Source of the DNA: JACMLD01 sp047602295
GTDB taxonomy: Bacteria; Bacteroidota; Bacteroidia; Chitinophagales; Chitinophagaceae
Direction of reading: 5' to 3'
Assembly (NCBI GenBank): GCA_047602295.1
Contig: JASGHP010000001.1
Span: forward strand, 2,046,001-2,110,000
Length of the DNA: 64,000 bases
Numbering within the stretch: position 1 is the first letter of the stretch; each line of letters begins with the position of its first letter. Shown piece by piece: positions 6,201 to 14,304 of the stretch. Both the position numbers and the translations under genes were made by a program. Under the pieces are notes generated by a model. The model was not told where the DNA came from. It was given only the letters and a program-made list of their open reading frames with translations, and made no database searches.

Positions 6201-8676
6201 CAGAAGCTGTTGCTGTGATTGTTACATTGGTTCCTATTGCGATGCCTGTGATAGCTGTCGCAGTTACAGTTCCCGCACTCGCGGTTACTGTTGCACCGTT
6301 AGGGTTTACAATGTTTACACTGTAGGTAGTACCGTTACAGATAGCGGCACTTACACTCACACCAGCTGTAGCACAAGATGTGGTACAATCAGCGGGAGAG
6401 TTCACTGTTACTGATGAAGAACATCCACCTGCTACTGTTGCAGTCAGTGTTACATTGGTACCGATAGCGATACCTGTTACCGTATTACCACTCACCGTAC
6501 CTGCCGATGCAGTTACCGTTGCGCCTGCTGTTGCTGCGAACGCCACACTGTAAGTACCTGTACCCTGGCATACGCCCTGGCCTGCACTGATAGTAGGAGT
6601 AGTACAACCTGTTGGCGGGTTGGTGCAATTGGTTGGTGAAGCAACTGAAGCAATCGTAGTTGCACAACCGTTCACTGAAGTTGCAGTCAACACCAGGTTG
6701 GTACCTGTTGGCACCGTTACGGTGTTGCCGGAGATAGTACCTGCTGATGCAGTTACAATACCGTTGCTGCTAAAGCTCACCGTATAGTTAGCACCGTTAC
6801 ATACAGCAGATGATACTGTAAGCAATGGAGCTGCCTTAGACGGAGATGTTATTGTTATAGTCTGTGGAGTACATCCTGAAGCTGTTGCAGTCAATACCAG
6901 GTTAGTACCCACTGGTATACCAGTAACTGCTGTTGCAGACAATGTACCTGCTGATACTGTTATTACAGCATTGTTAGGGTTTACAATGTTTACACTGTAG
7001 GTAGCACCGTTACAGATAGCGGCACTCACACTCACACCAGCTGTAGCACAAGATGTGGTACAATCTGCAGGAGAGTTTACTGTTACGGATGCATTGCATC
7101 CGCCTGCTACTGTTGCAGTCAGTGTTACGTTGGTACCGATAGCGATACCTGTTACCGTATTGCCACTCACTGTACCTGCAGATGCAGTTACCGTTGCGCC
7201 AGCTGTTGCTGCGAACGCCACACTGTAAGTACCCGTACCCTGGCATACGCCCTGGCCAGCACTGATAGTAGGAGTAGTACAACCTGTTGGCGGATTGGTG
7301 CAATTGGTTGGTGATACAACTGATGCAATAGTAGTTGCACAACCGTTCACTGAAGTTGCAGTCAACACAAGGTTAGTACCTGTTGGTACTGTTACGGTGT
7401 TGCCGGAGATAGTACCTGCCGATGCAGTTACAATACCGTTGCTGCTGAAGCTCACCGTATAGTTAGCGCCGTTACATACAGCAGATGATACTGTAAGCAA
7501 TGGAGCTGCTTTAGACGGAGATGTTATTGTTATAGTCTGTGGAGTACAACCTGAAGCTGTTGCAGTCAATACCAGGTTAGTACCTACTGGTATATTAGTA
7601 ACTGCTGTTGCAGACAATGTACCTGCTGATACTGTTATTACAGCACCATTAGGATTTACAATGTTTACACTGTAGGTAGCGCCGTTACAGATAGCGGCAC
7701 TCACACTCACACCTGCTGTAGCACAAGATGTGGTACAATCTGCAGGAGAGTTTACTGTTACTGATGCATTGCATCCGCCTGCTACTGTTGCAGTCAGTGT
7801 TACGTTGGTACCGATAGCGATACCTGTTACCGTATTGCCACTCACCGTACCTGCAGATGCAGTTACCGTTGCGCCTGCTGTTGCTGCGAACGCCACACTG
7901 TAAGTACCTGTACCCTGGCATACGCCCTGGCCTGCACTGATAGTAGGAGTTGTACAACCTGTTGGCGGATTGGCGCAATTATTCGGTGATAGTATTGATG
8001 CAATCGTAGTTGCACAACCGCTCGCCGAAGTTGCAGTCAGCACCAGGTTGGTACCTGTTGGCACTGTTACGGTGTTGCCGGAGATAGTACCTGCTGATGC
8101 AGTTACAGTACCGTTGCTGCTGAAGCTCACCGTATAGTTAGCACCGTTACATACAGCAGATGATACTGTAAGCAATGGTGCTGTGTTAGAGCTTTGGAGC
8201 ACAATAATGGGAGAGGCGTTACTATAACAGCCGGATGTGGCATTATAGTAAGCGGCATAATAAGTGCCCCCACTTGAAACAATTGTGCTGCTAAGCTTAT
8301 TGGCGTTAGATACCGGTATGCCTGTATGAAAAGACAATACGGTACCTGAAGGCGCCTGCGAAGCATCTGCCGTAACTGCCAAATCTATTGTTGTGGCAGG
8401 GCAGGTATTTGCGATAACGCGAATGGAAGATGGCTGACTATAACAGCCACTTGCATCTTTATAAAATGCATAGTAAACCCCCGGCGAAACTGCTGCCGGG
8501 TTGCTTACCAGCGCCGAGCCCGAAGTGGGCCCCGTATGCCACTCAAAGGTATAACCCGAGGGCAGGGTGGCCGGCTGATGGGTAGTTAGGTCTGCTGTCT
8601 GTGCGTGGACCAAAGTCCCGCACAGTAACAGCATTACCATCATTACCCATTTATATAAATTTAGATTTTTGCTCAT
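3259..8676 (-). CDS. giant repeat-rich secreted protein (1805 aa), probable surface adhesin or matrix protein
   Basis: Signal peptide at residues 1-25 (VMMVMLLLCGTLVHAQ). Residues 26-168 hold two Ig-like modules of the kind seen in the upstream 934 aa protein (SGCYSQPSSIRV). Residues about 169-1068 are four tandem 225-aa units with an exact 675-bp period; each contains three related Cys-paired beta modules (VSSAVCNGANYTVSF, ISAGQGVCQGTGTYSVAF, VSVSAAICNGATYSV). Residues about 1074-1662 are two 294-aa units of cadherin or VCBS-like domains (DVNVGLINKPVPGNVSTND, NLDLATTKVNTAV, DNDGPGNAGG). Residues 1663-1805 form a terminal domain that shows no YPNPA-type sorting signal. Thr, Ser, Val and Gly dominate, as in extracellular adhesins. 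It sits 31 bp after the 934 aa gene and 20 bp before the T9SS cargo gene. A role in adhesion or biofilm is inference. Confidence 0.85.
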   Translation of the reverse strand: MSKNLNLYKWVMMVMLLLCGTLVHAQTADLTTHQPATLPSGYTFEWHTGPTSGSALVSNPAAVSPGVYYAFYKDASGCYSQPSSIRVIANTCPATTIDLAVTADASQAPSGTVLSFHTGIPVSNANKLSSTIVSSGGTYYAAYYNATSGCYSNASPIIVLQSSNTAPLLTVSSAVCNGANYTVSFSSNGTVTASAGTISGNTVTVPTGTNLVLTATSASGCATTIASILSPNNCANPPTGCTTPTISAGQGVCQGTGTYSVAFAATAGATVTASAGTVSGNTVTGIAIGTNVTLTATVAGGCNASVTVNSPADCTTSCATAGVSVSAAICNGATYSVNIVNPNGAVITVSAGTLSATAVTNIPVGTNLVLTATASGCTPQTITITSPSKAAPLLTVSSAVCNGANYTVSFSSNGIVTASAGTISGNTVTVPTGTNLVLTATSVNGCATTIASVVSPTNCTNPPTGCTTPTISAGQGVCQGTGTYSVAFAATAGATVTASAGTVSGNTVTGIAIGTNVTLTATVAGGCNASVTVNSPADCTTSCATAGVSVSAAICNGATYSVNIVNPNNAVITVSAGTLSATAVTGIPVGTNLVLTATASGCTPQTITITSPSKAAPLLTVSSAVCNGANYTVSFSSNGIVTASAGTISGNTVTVPTGTNLVLTATSVNGCATTIASVASPTNCTNPPTGCTTPTISAGQGVCQGTGTYSVAFAATAGATVTASAGTVSGNTVTGIAIGTNVTLTATVAGGCSSSVTVNSPADCTTSCATAGVSVSAAICNGTTYSVNIVNPNGATVTASAGTVTATAITGIAIGTNVTITATASGCTPQTITITSPSKAAPLLTVSSAVCNGTNYTVNFSSNGTVTASAGTISGNTVTVPTGTNLVLTATSVNGCATTIASVASPTNCTNPPTGCTTPTISAGQGVCQGTGTYSVAFAATAGATVTASAGTVSGNTVTGIAIGTNVTLTATVAGGCNASVTVNSPADCTTSCATAGVSVSAAICNGATYSVNIVNPNGAVITVSAGTLSATAVTNIPVGTNLVLTATASGCTPQTITIASPTSCTTSIFTPDVNVGLINKPVPGNVSTNDIVPSGTTYGDPGTPTGGPTDANPTITMKNDGTYTFTTDKPGVYTYLVPVCVPGQAAPCPKVPLVITVTDPASAINPPIANLDLATTKVNTAVNIRVKDNDGPGNAGGVLGLPKNITGVDNGAMATANNDGTINYTPARDFVGNDTLTYQICETPSGLCATANVIITINAAGATNTTVAVDDYATTPNNTAVSGNVKTNDSDPQGDAQTVTAQSITIAAGKFVLNNDGSYTFTPASGFAGTVDLPYNTCDNGTPQACAMATLHVVVQPQAPIKLVPDVNVGLVNLLIPGNVSTNDVVPAGTQYGDPGTPTGGPSDAHPQIGMGPDGKYTFTTDKPGVYTYLVPVCVPGQAAPCPKIPLVITVTDPTIGTNPPVANLDLATTKVNTPVTVRVKDNDGPGNPGGVLGLPTNITGVNTGARADVNADGTITYTPAQDFVGNDTLTYQVCETPSGLCATASVIITVTPAGAVNTTVAVDDYVVTPYGSIAKGNVSTNDSDPQGDKQTVTPQNIITAGGRFILNTDGSYTFTPTSGFVGTVDLPYNTCDNGTPQACAMATLHVTVLPFSAPDLTPAIRLGDNSFITNTSKDFVVEIDEINNVATASGIAAIRITVPVGYQLSTYNSTQSVATPAGLAAVTVNNSNWQVVGTPTATSISLRMVPGANIKAGGFSLIGLTVTRIEKAGASSGNITVSIFGDATKTYDSNSLNNSYSRIVAGL
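3690..5456 (-). repeat. two in-frame 882-bp tandem repeats
   Basis: The block beginning at the CCTACGTTTAC motif (4565 and 5447) repeats with an 882-base offset and encodes two 294-aa cadherin/VCBS-like units. Divergence is greater than among the 675-bp repeats. Confidence 0.85.
5471..8171 (-). repeat. four in-frame 675-bp tandem repeats
   Basis: The marker AGCAATGG recurs at 8171, 7496, 6821 and 6146, exactly 675 bases apart. Neighbouring copies differ by only scattered substitutions, many of them synonymous. They encode the four 225-aa units of the 1805 aa protein. The high identity and exact spacing indicate recent unequal crossing-over or gene conversion. Confidence 0.93.
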
Positions 8677-8707
8677 AATTATATATTTAAAACTTGGGTA
8701 ATGAAAC

Positions 8708-11512
8708 TTATTTCAACGCTGGGCCAACTGTTGGCACACAATCCAAAGTCCAAATATTACAGATACCCGTTTTTGGCATCTTGGTTAAGTCTGCTGTACA
8801 GCTTAATGTATTATCGTTGTTGAGCGTAAATGTCATTGTTCCCAATGCTGTAACTCCATCATATTTTACAGGCACTACCACGTATTGTGTTCCGGTAGTG
8901 GTAACACAGATTTGAGTTACATTATTTGCCAGGCTCATACCAGAACCACTCACGGCAATGTTGTAGCAACCTGGTGTGCTCACATTAACAGAGATAGTTA
9001 AGGCACCCTGCGATGCTGTACCCGCAACCGGTGCAGGGCTTAGCTGTGTTTTGCCGCAATTAACTGTAAGTGGCGATACTGGGCATGGGTTGGTAATGGT
9101 AACCTTCACTCCCTGTGAATTGGGACCCCAGCAATTGGGTGATAGTTGATGATAAACAGCGTAATAAGTGCCAGCGCCTACTTTCGTAATATCTGTAACA
9201 ATATTATTTCCCTTAGCATCACTGTACCATTCTAACACCGAGCCGGCCGGAGCAGCAGATGCAATACCTGTAAGGTTTGCTGTTGTAGCAGGGCATAGGT
9301 TCTGAAGACTGGTAGTTGATACAGTTGGGTTGGTGTTACATGTGCCAGGACCAGTACAGTTTTGATATCCTACGGTAACTGGGTCAGAAGCCGGACCAAA
9401 GCAATTATGAGTTTGGTCGTAATAGAATGCATAATAAGTACCAGGGCCCGATGACGTGAATACAGAACTGCCGGTGCCTTGCGGATTGGTGTACCAAAGT
9501 ATCAGATAGCCTGAAACAGGATTGACAACAAGCGAGTTCAGGTCTATTGTGGTGGCAGGGCAAATGATGGTTGGGTTTGTATTAGACAGAGTTGGTTTGG
9601 TAGCTGCTACAGTAAGCTGTGCAGAAGCCGGACCGTAACAATTATTAGCCGCATCATAATAATAAGCCCAGTAGCTGCCTTGCCCCGCAGTTGTGGGTGT
9701 TGCATAAGCCGGAAGGGCATGGTTACTATTGGTAAACCATACCAGTGTTGCACCTGAAGGCAGGCTGCTTGACACATATGAATTAAGATTGACTGTATTG
9801 GATGCGCAGATGCTATTAACGGTTGTAGTTGTTAATGTTGGCTGCGTATTGCAAATGCAGGTATTATTAACTGTTGCGTTTACCACTACAGTAGCCGGAC
9901 CGTAACAGTTATTAGCAGCGTCGTAAAAATTAGCATAGTAGGTGCCCTGTGTTGCAGCAGCAGGTGTTGCATAAGCCGGAAGGGTATGATTACTATTTGT
10001 AAACCATACCAGTGTTGCACCGCTGGGCAGGTTGTTTGCAACTATTTTAGTAAGGTCTACTGTGTTGGCCGGACAAATATTTGCCGGGTTGTAGTTGCTT
10101 AACTGTGGCTGCGTAGTGCAGATACAACTGTTTACTGATGCGTTTACTACTACAGTAGCAGGACCGTAACAATTATTAGCTGCGTCATAAAAATTAGCAT
10201 AGTAAGTGCCCTGTGTTGCAGCAGCAGGTGTTGCATAAGCCGGAAGGGTATGGCTACTATTTGTAAACCATACCAGTGTTGCGCCGCTGGGCAGGTTGTT
10301 TGCAACTATTTTAGTAAGGTCTACTGTGTTTGCCGGGCAAATATTTGCCGGGTTGTAGTTGCTTAACTGTGGCTGTGTAGTGCAGATACAACTGTTTACT
10401 GATGCGTTTACTACTACAGTAGCAGGACCGTAACAATTATTAGCTGCGTCATAAAAATTAGCATAGTAAGTGCCCTGTGTTGCAGCAGCAGGTGTTGCAT
10501 AAGCCGGAAGGGTATGGCTACTATTTGTAAACCATACCAGTGTTGCGCCGCTGGGCAGGTTATTTGCAACTAGTTTAGTAAGGTCAACCGTAGTTGCAGG
10601 ACAGATATTTGCGGGGTTGTAATCGCTTAACTGAGGCGTCGTAGTACAGATACAATTGCCAATAGTAGCATTAACTGGACCGGCACCCTGGCTGTAACAG
10701 TTATTAGCGGCATCATAAAAGAATGCATAATAAGTGCCTTGTGCAGCAGTTGTTGGTGTTGAATATGCGTTCGTATGTGCATTATCGGTAAACCATACCA
10801 GCGATGAGCCGGATGGCGGTGTGCCGGTAAATAAGGAGTTTAAATTAACCGTTGATGTGGGGCAGTTATTGCTGATACTGTTGGTAATTAAACTTGGCGC
10901 GGTTGTGCCGGCAGCACAGATAGGTTGAACTGAAAGTGAGCAAATGTATGCGTCAATACCGCCGTTACCCGCGTCTGATGGATCAGACGGGTCAGAGGTA
11001 ACGGGTTCACTTATGACTAAGCTTGTAAACGGTGCAGGTGCGGTAAATTGAACAACCATATGTGCTGAACCGACACGACCAGTAATGGAATTTCCAGAAA
11101 TAGTGCCAATACATCCTCCAACATTTTGTATACTCGGGTTTCCCCCATTAGTAGTTATAAATACTTGGTCGGCTACAGAAGAGGATATTACTCCAAATGC
11201 AGTCAGAGCCATCGTTATATTATTAACGGGCTGGCTAAAAGTAAAAGTCATCTTTCCAGGACCCACGTTTCCAGTCCAGGGTACTGTTCCGCAAGGAGTA
11301 GGCCCGGCAGAAAATCCGCAATAAGTCCCACCTGAAGGACCAACCGTTTTCCCACTATAACTTACTGTTATTCCATTTATGGTTGTCGGAAAACACCCTA
11401 CCATATTTGATGACCATTGGGTACAGTCTTGCGCTCTTGCGCAGAACGATAAGACAATTAATAAAACCATTGTTGCCAGCCTGAGGCCGGCGTTTAGGTA
11501 ACTTTTCTTCAT
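8708..11512 (-). CDS. secreted repeat protein (934 aa) with about eight 88-aa Ig-like modules
   Basis: The frame is open to 11695, but the signal peptide MKKSYLNAGLRLATMVLLIV...ARAQ begins at the ATG at 11512, so that start is chosen. Residues 22-220 form an N-terminal beta-rich domain (GPGKMTFTFSQPVNNITMAL). Residues about 225-780 hold repeated Ig-like modules of about 88 aa (PSGATLVWFTNSSH, GTYYANFYDAANNCYGPA). Three to four neighbouring copies are nearly identical at the DNA level with a 264-bp period (markers at 10689, 10425, 10161, 9897). The C-terminal 150 residues are another beta domain with paired cysteines and no recognisable T9SS sorting signal. It is the first gene of the operon with the 1805 aa and 358 aa genes. 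The module style is shared with the start of the 1805 aa protein, pointing to a joint surface structure. Confidence 0.83.
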   Translation of the reverse strand: MKKSYLNAGLRLATMVLLIVLSFCARAQDCTQWSSNMVGCFPTTINGITVSYSGKTVGPSGGTYCGFSAGPTPCGTVPWTGNVGPGKMTFTFSQPVNNITMALTAFGVISSSVADQVFITTNGGNPSIQNVGGCIGTISGNSITGRVGSAHMVVQFTAPAPFTSLVISEPVTSDPSDPSDAGNGGIDAYICSLSVQPICAAGTTAPSLITNSISNNCPTSTVNLNSLFTGTPPSGSSLVWFTDNAHTNAYSTPTTAAQGTYYAFFYDAANNCYSQGAGPVNATIGNCICTTTPQLSDYNPANICPATTVDLTKLVANNLPSGATLVWFTNSSHTLPAYATPAAATQGTYYANFYDAANNCYGPATVVVNASVNSCICTTQPQLSNYNPANICPANTVDLTKIVANNLPSGATLVWFTNSSHTLPAYATPAAATQGTYYANFYDAANNCYGPATVVVNASVNSCICTTQPQLSNYNPANICPANTVDLTKIVANNLPSGATLVWFTNSNHTLPAYATPAAATQGTYYANFYDAANNCYGPATVVVNATVNNTCICNTQPTLTTTTVNSICASNTVNLNSYVSSSLPSGATLVWFTNSNHALPAYATPTTAGQGSYWAYYYDAANNCYGPASAQLTVAATKPTLSNTNPTIICPATTIDLNSLVVNPVSGYLILWYTNPQGTGSSVFTSSGPGTYYAFYYDQTHNCFGPASDPVTVGYQNCTGPGTCNTNPTVSTTSLQNLCPATTANLTGIASAAPAGSVLEWYSDAKGNNIVTDITKVGAGTYYAVYHQLSPNCWGPNSQGVKVTITNPCPVSPLTVNCGKTQLSPAPVAGTASQGALTISVNVSTPGCYNIAVSGSGMSLANNVTQICVTTTGTQYVVVPVKYDGVTALGTMTFTLNNDNTLSCTADLTKMPKTGICNIWTLDCVPTVGPALK

Positions 11513-12207
11513 GATTATAGAATTTGTGAGATAATGTAAAAACACCAGGAGCGGCGTTGCCAAAAGCCCCCGCCCGGGAAAGAGATGTGATAGGTTTTGC
11601 CTTGCGGTAAAAACAGTTTTCATTTTTATTTTTGTTTTATTAAATAATACCCGTCCATTTTTTATGTGTGCGGATGGCCGGATTGTTTCAAACACTATTG
11701 TATGCAGTAACTGGCAAAAGGGGCTTGGTATAAACAGTAATTTTTAGGGTATTCATAACAGTTATATACCGTAATTTCCAAGAGGCCAAATTATCATTCA
11801 AAATTTTATCAGACACATAAATGTTCTTCTTATATATTTCTGTTGGGCATTGCTGTGCGTTATACATGATATTTTTATAAAACACTGCCTTGCTTTCTCC
11901 CTCTTTGTTACTGCTCTCGTATTGTATACGTTGTACTACTTAGTGTGTTTGCTGCGTGTTTTTCAAAGCATGCAGTCATCCGTTCGCATTATAAAAAACG
12001 CTATAGCTAATCATTAATTATTGCTATAATCGTATCATTCAAAAAACTGGTGTTACTACTTACGTATCCGTATTTACGCAGTAACTAATTGTTGTTTATT
12101 AGGCAAAGAGCATGAATAAATAAAGTCGTGGATAGTAAAGCGATGGTTGCCTGGCGGGAATAAATGAATATATGTAAGATGTGGGTTATGTGTTGGTACG
12201 TAGAGAC
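11513..12207. other. upstream region of the minus-strand adhesin operon
   Basis: About 700 AT-rich bases before the 934 aa gene. It should carry the operon promoter, but no clear TAnnTTTG could be placed on the minus strand. The open frames at 11513-11695 (an N-terminal extension of the 934 aa frame) and 11688-11885 lack gene features. Confidence 0.5.
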
Positions 12208-12322
12208 AGTCGTTGGTCATTAGTCGTTAGTTCATAGTTCGTTTGCGGCTAGTGGGGAGTTGTGAGTGGCTAGTGGGAGTTGTAAGTTCGTAGTTCGTTG
12301 TTCGTGGTTATGGCTTGCTGCT
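12208..12322. repeat. low-complexity GTTCGTAGTTCG / AGTGGGAGTTGTAAG repeat
   Basis: A degenerate array of 6-12 base words (TTAGTCGTTAG, TAGTTCG, GCTAGTGGGAGTTG, TAAGTTCGTAG). The same vocabulary recurs at 19574, 21616, 25605, 25917, 30488 and 32256, always intergenic or at gene 3' ends. Confidence 0.75.
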
Positions 12323-12323
12323 T

Positions 12324-12591
12324 TTGTCTGAACCATGATTCACTTGATTGAAGGATTGCCATGACGTTCGCATCGAAATCCTTCGATCCTTTGTCTGAAC
12401 CATGATTGACCTGATTGAAGGATTGCCATGACGTTCGCATCGAAATCCTTCGATCCTTTGTCTGAACCATGATTCACCTGATTGAAGGATTGTCTTGATG
12501 TTCGCATCGAAATCCTTTAATCCTTTGTCTGAACCATGATTCACTTGATTGAAGGATTGTCTTGATGTTCGCATCGAAATCCTTTAATCGA
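12324..12591. repeat. 67-bp direct tandem repeat, four copies (family A units)
   Basis: TTGTCTGAACCATGATT recurs at 12324, 12391, 12458 and 12525 with an exact 67-base period. Each unit continues through GATTGAAGGATTG and GTTCGCATCGAAATCC. The units are the left half of the palindromic family A element found elsewhere in the window. There are no spacers, so this is not a CRISPR array. Confidence 0.93.
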
Positions 12592-12649
12592 AGGCGGATT
12601 GAATAACGTTATCAACTGCCCAATCACCAATAGCCTCTTACCATTCACG

Positions 12650-12681
12650 CCAGCAGATGCCTCCTACCGTCGGCATGATAA
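12650..12681 (-). repeat. half copy of repeat family C
   Basis: GATGCCTCCTACCGTCGGCA is the reverse complement, with small changes, of the left arm of the complete family C element at 19895-19982. Confidence 0.6.
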
Positions 12682-12767
12682 GATGATATCAGCATTACGA
12701 GATGATATTAATTACATGAATTGGAATACGAATTATTTTATTCACTAAAGCACATCAATGCGATAAT

Positions 12768-12797
12768 CATTCTCCCCTTCAGGGGTTGGGGGTGAAA
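12768..12797. repeat. repeat family D (TCCCC...AGGGGTTGGGGGTGAA)
   Basis: The short block TCTCCCCTTCAGGGGTTGGG is shared, with two changes, with 25738-25769. The inner CCCCTTCAGGGG is a small hairpin. Confidence 0.65.
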
Positions 12798-12837
12798 CTG
12801 CGGCTCGCAATGACGTTTGCGCCGAAATCATTCGATC

Positions 12838-12998
12838 CATTGTCTGAACCATGATTCACCTGATTGAAGGATTACCATGACGTTCGCATCGAAATCATTG
12901 ATCCTTTGTCTGATCCATGATTCACTTGATTGAAGGGTTGCCATGACGTTCGCATCGAAATCCTTCGATCCTTTAATCCTTTAATCAAGGTTCAGACT
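12838..12998. repeat. family A repeat, two tandem units closed by the inverted end
   Basis: TGTCTGAACC at 12841 and TTGTCTGATCC at 12906 start two 66-base units. The array ends with GGTTCAGAC at 12989-12997, the inverted complement of its start, so it shows how tandem units sit inside one terminal inverted repeat pair. Confidence 0.85.
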
Positions 12999-13004
12999 TT
13001 AGCG

Positions 13005-13085
13005 CCGTCATTGCGAATCGCAGCAGGGATTTATCATAAAAGTTTTTACGCGATGAAGCAATCTGTGCTTGCATAGCAGGTTGTT
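13005..13085 (+). repeat. repeat family B (GTCATTGCGAATCGC...GATGAAGCAATCTGTGC)
   Basis: The same ~78-base block occurs inverted at 20353-20433 and directly at 30042-30120 and 30252-30330. CGTCATTGCGA and GAAGCAATCT are the familiar ends of a REP-like element widespread in bacteria. Confidence 0.8.
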
Positions 13086-13134
13086 TGCATTGAAATGCAG
13101 GTTACTTCCATTGAAGCAAAGCTTGCTGCAAAAC

Positions 13135-13208
13135 AATTAGTAATTAGCAATCACTAACTCATCATGCCCAATTACTAATTATTAATTGCTAATTACTAAT
13201 TAATAATT
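13135..13208. repeat. TAATTAGTAATTAG low-complexity repeat at a gene 3' end
   Basis: Repeated words ATTACTAATT and ATTAATTGC run up to one base from the stop codon (13210-13212) of the T9SS gene at 13210-13998. A near-identical block ends at 20524, just past another stop codon. Confidence 0.8.
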
Positions 13209-13209
13209 C

Positions 13210-13998
13210 CTACCGCGCCACTACAACTTTATACGCCTGGTTTAAGCTGTCAAGAACTACCGTGTATGTGCCACTGGCCAAACGGCTTACATCTATTTGG
13301 TTGAGGCCCGCCTGCAACACTTGTGTAAGTATAGCATGGCCCACACCATCGTATATGATAGCATTTGTTTTAGTAACACCAGGTATAGCAGTCAGGTTTA
13401 TATTAAGTACATCGTTGGCAGGGTTGGGATATAGCAGATTTAGATTCTGTGCACCGGTTACAAGTATCAGGGCTGATGCATTATCATTGGAAGAAGAAGC
13501 ATTGCCCACCTGCGAAAGCCTGCCGGTAGCAACAGCTGCATTAATGGTTGCATATTCTGCACTTCCCATTGTTGTAGCTGTTACCGGGTAAACTGCTTTG
13601 TATTTATCCTGTGGCGCAAGGTCAGATGTTGCGGCAATGTCTGTATGGCTTCTCAAAACAATAACAAGTGTGGTGCCGGAAACAACACGATGGTATTCAT
13701 ACAAACCCGTGTTTGATGTTCCATCTGGTGCCATAAAACTGGGCTGGCCTACGCTTACCCTGCCCAGCGGAATATTGATTGTCCATTCTACTTTCTCTGC
13801 GGGCAGCATGTCTGTGCCAGCATTGCCCAGTACAAAAGAAACAGTGCCTGTGCTTCCCAACGGCAGTGTGCTTGCGCTCCATACAATGCCGGTTGCAACT
13901 GGGTCTGCATGCTGGTTAATCGGCTGTGCTAGTACCCCTAAAGAAAAGAAACATGCAATGCACAAGGGTAAAGCATACTTTGTAAAATTGATGTTCAT
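13210..13998 (-). CDS. small secreted protein with T9SS type A sorting domain
   Basis: 262 aa from the ATG at 13998, chosen because the signal peptide MNINFTKYALPLCIACFFSL...LAQ starts there (an upstream ATG at 14058 adds 20 charged residues). Residues about 25-170 form the same DUF11-like beta-sandwich as in the 358 aa protein at 2162 (GTVSFVLGNAGTDMLPAEKV, WTINIPLG, GLYEYHRVVSGTTLVIVLRS). The FnIII-like domain of that protein is missing here, and the sorting domain follows directly (LLYPNPANDVLNINLTAI...YKVVVAR). It should be exported by the Por system. It stands alone on the minus strand between two repeat islands, and its stop codon abuts a low-complexity repeat. Confidence 0.85.
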   Translation of the reverse strand: MNINFTKYALPLCIACFFSLGVLAQPINQHADPVATGIVWSASTLPLGSTGTVSFVLGNAGTDMLPAEKVEWTINIPLGRVSVGQPSFMAPDGTSNTGLYEYHRVVSGTTLVIVLRSHTDIAATSDLAPQDKYKAVYPVTATTMGSAEYATINAAVATGRLSQVGNASSSNDNASALILVTGAQNLNLLYPNPANDVLNINLTAIPGVTKTNAIIYDGVGHAILTQVLQAGLNQIDVSRLASGTYTVVLDSLNQAYKVVVAR

Positions 13999-14251
13999 AG
14001 TATTAAATTTTAATTTGAGAGATTTATTGTTTGCGTATTTGCGAATCATATTTTTCAAATTAGAATAAGTGAATTTTTTTTAAAGGCTGCACAGTATCCC
14101 GAACACATTGCGTATGCATAAATTATAAATGCTTTCAGCAGATGAAAAGAACTGTAGTTTTTATGCAGCGTTGCTGATGTAGAATGAACGATGAGGTATA
14201 AACTATGAAATCTATTACCAGGCACCGCAAATTTTTGCAGCATGCGCAACC

Positions 14252-14288
14252 AAAAAAGGATGAACCATCTTTTGCAGACAGTTCATCC
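14252..14288 (-). terminator. terminator after the 1669 aa T9SS gene
   Basis: GGATGAAC (14258-14265) pairs with GTTCATCC (14281-14288) over a 15-base loop. On the minus strand the stem is followed by TTTTTT. It lies 16 bases past the stop of the 14305 gene. The long loop makes it a moderate-strength call. Confidence 0.65.
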
Positions 14289-14304
14289 GTTATATATAAT
14301 CTTC

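Noticed and set aside
5660..7978. Minus-strand Cys/Tyr/Asn-rich open frames (for example 5660-5992 and 7010-7342)
   Set aside because: Frame-shifted shadows of the 675-bp repeats of the 1805 aa gene; they recur with the same period.
8708..11695. Longer 995-codon version of the 934 aa gene
   Set aside because: The extra 61 N-terminal residues precede a clear signal peptide at 11512.
11688..11885. 65-codon minus-strand frame upstream of the 934 aa gene
   Set aside because: No signal peptide, no similarity to neighbours, and poor codon pattern.
12270..12574. Minus-strand open frames in the 67-bp array
   Set aside because: Repetitive non-coding DNA. The frame exists only because no stop falls within the 67-base unit for a few copies.
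12324..12998. Possible CRISPR array
   Set aside because: Repeats are directly adjacent without unique spacers, they share one long palindrome with dispersed copies, and no cas genes are nearby.
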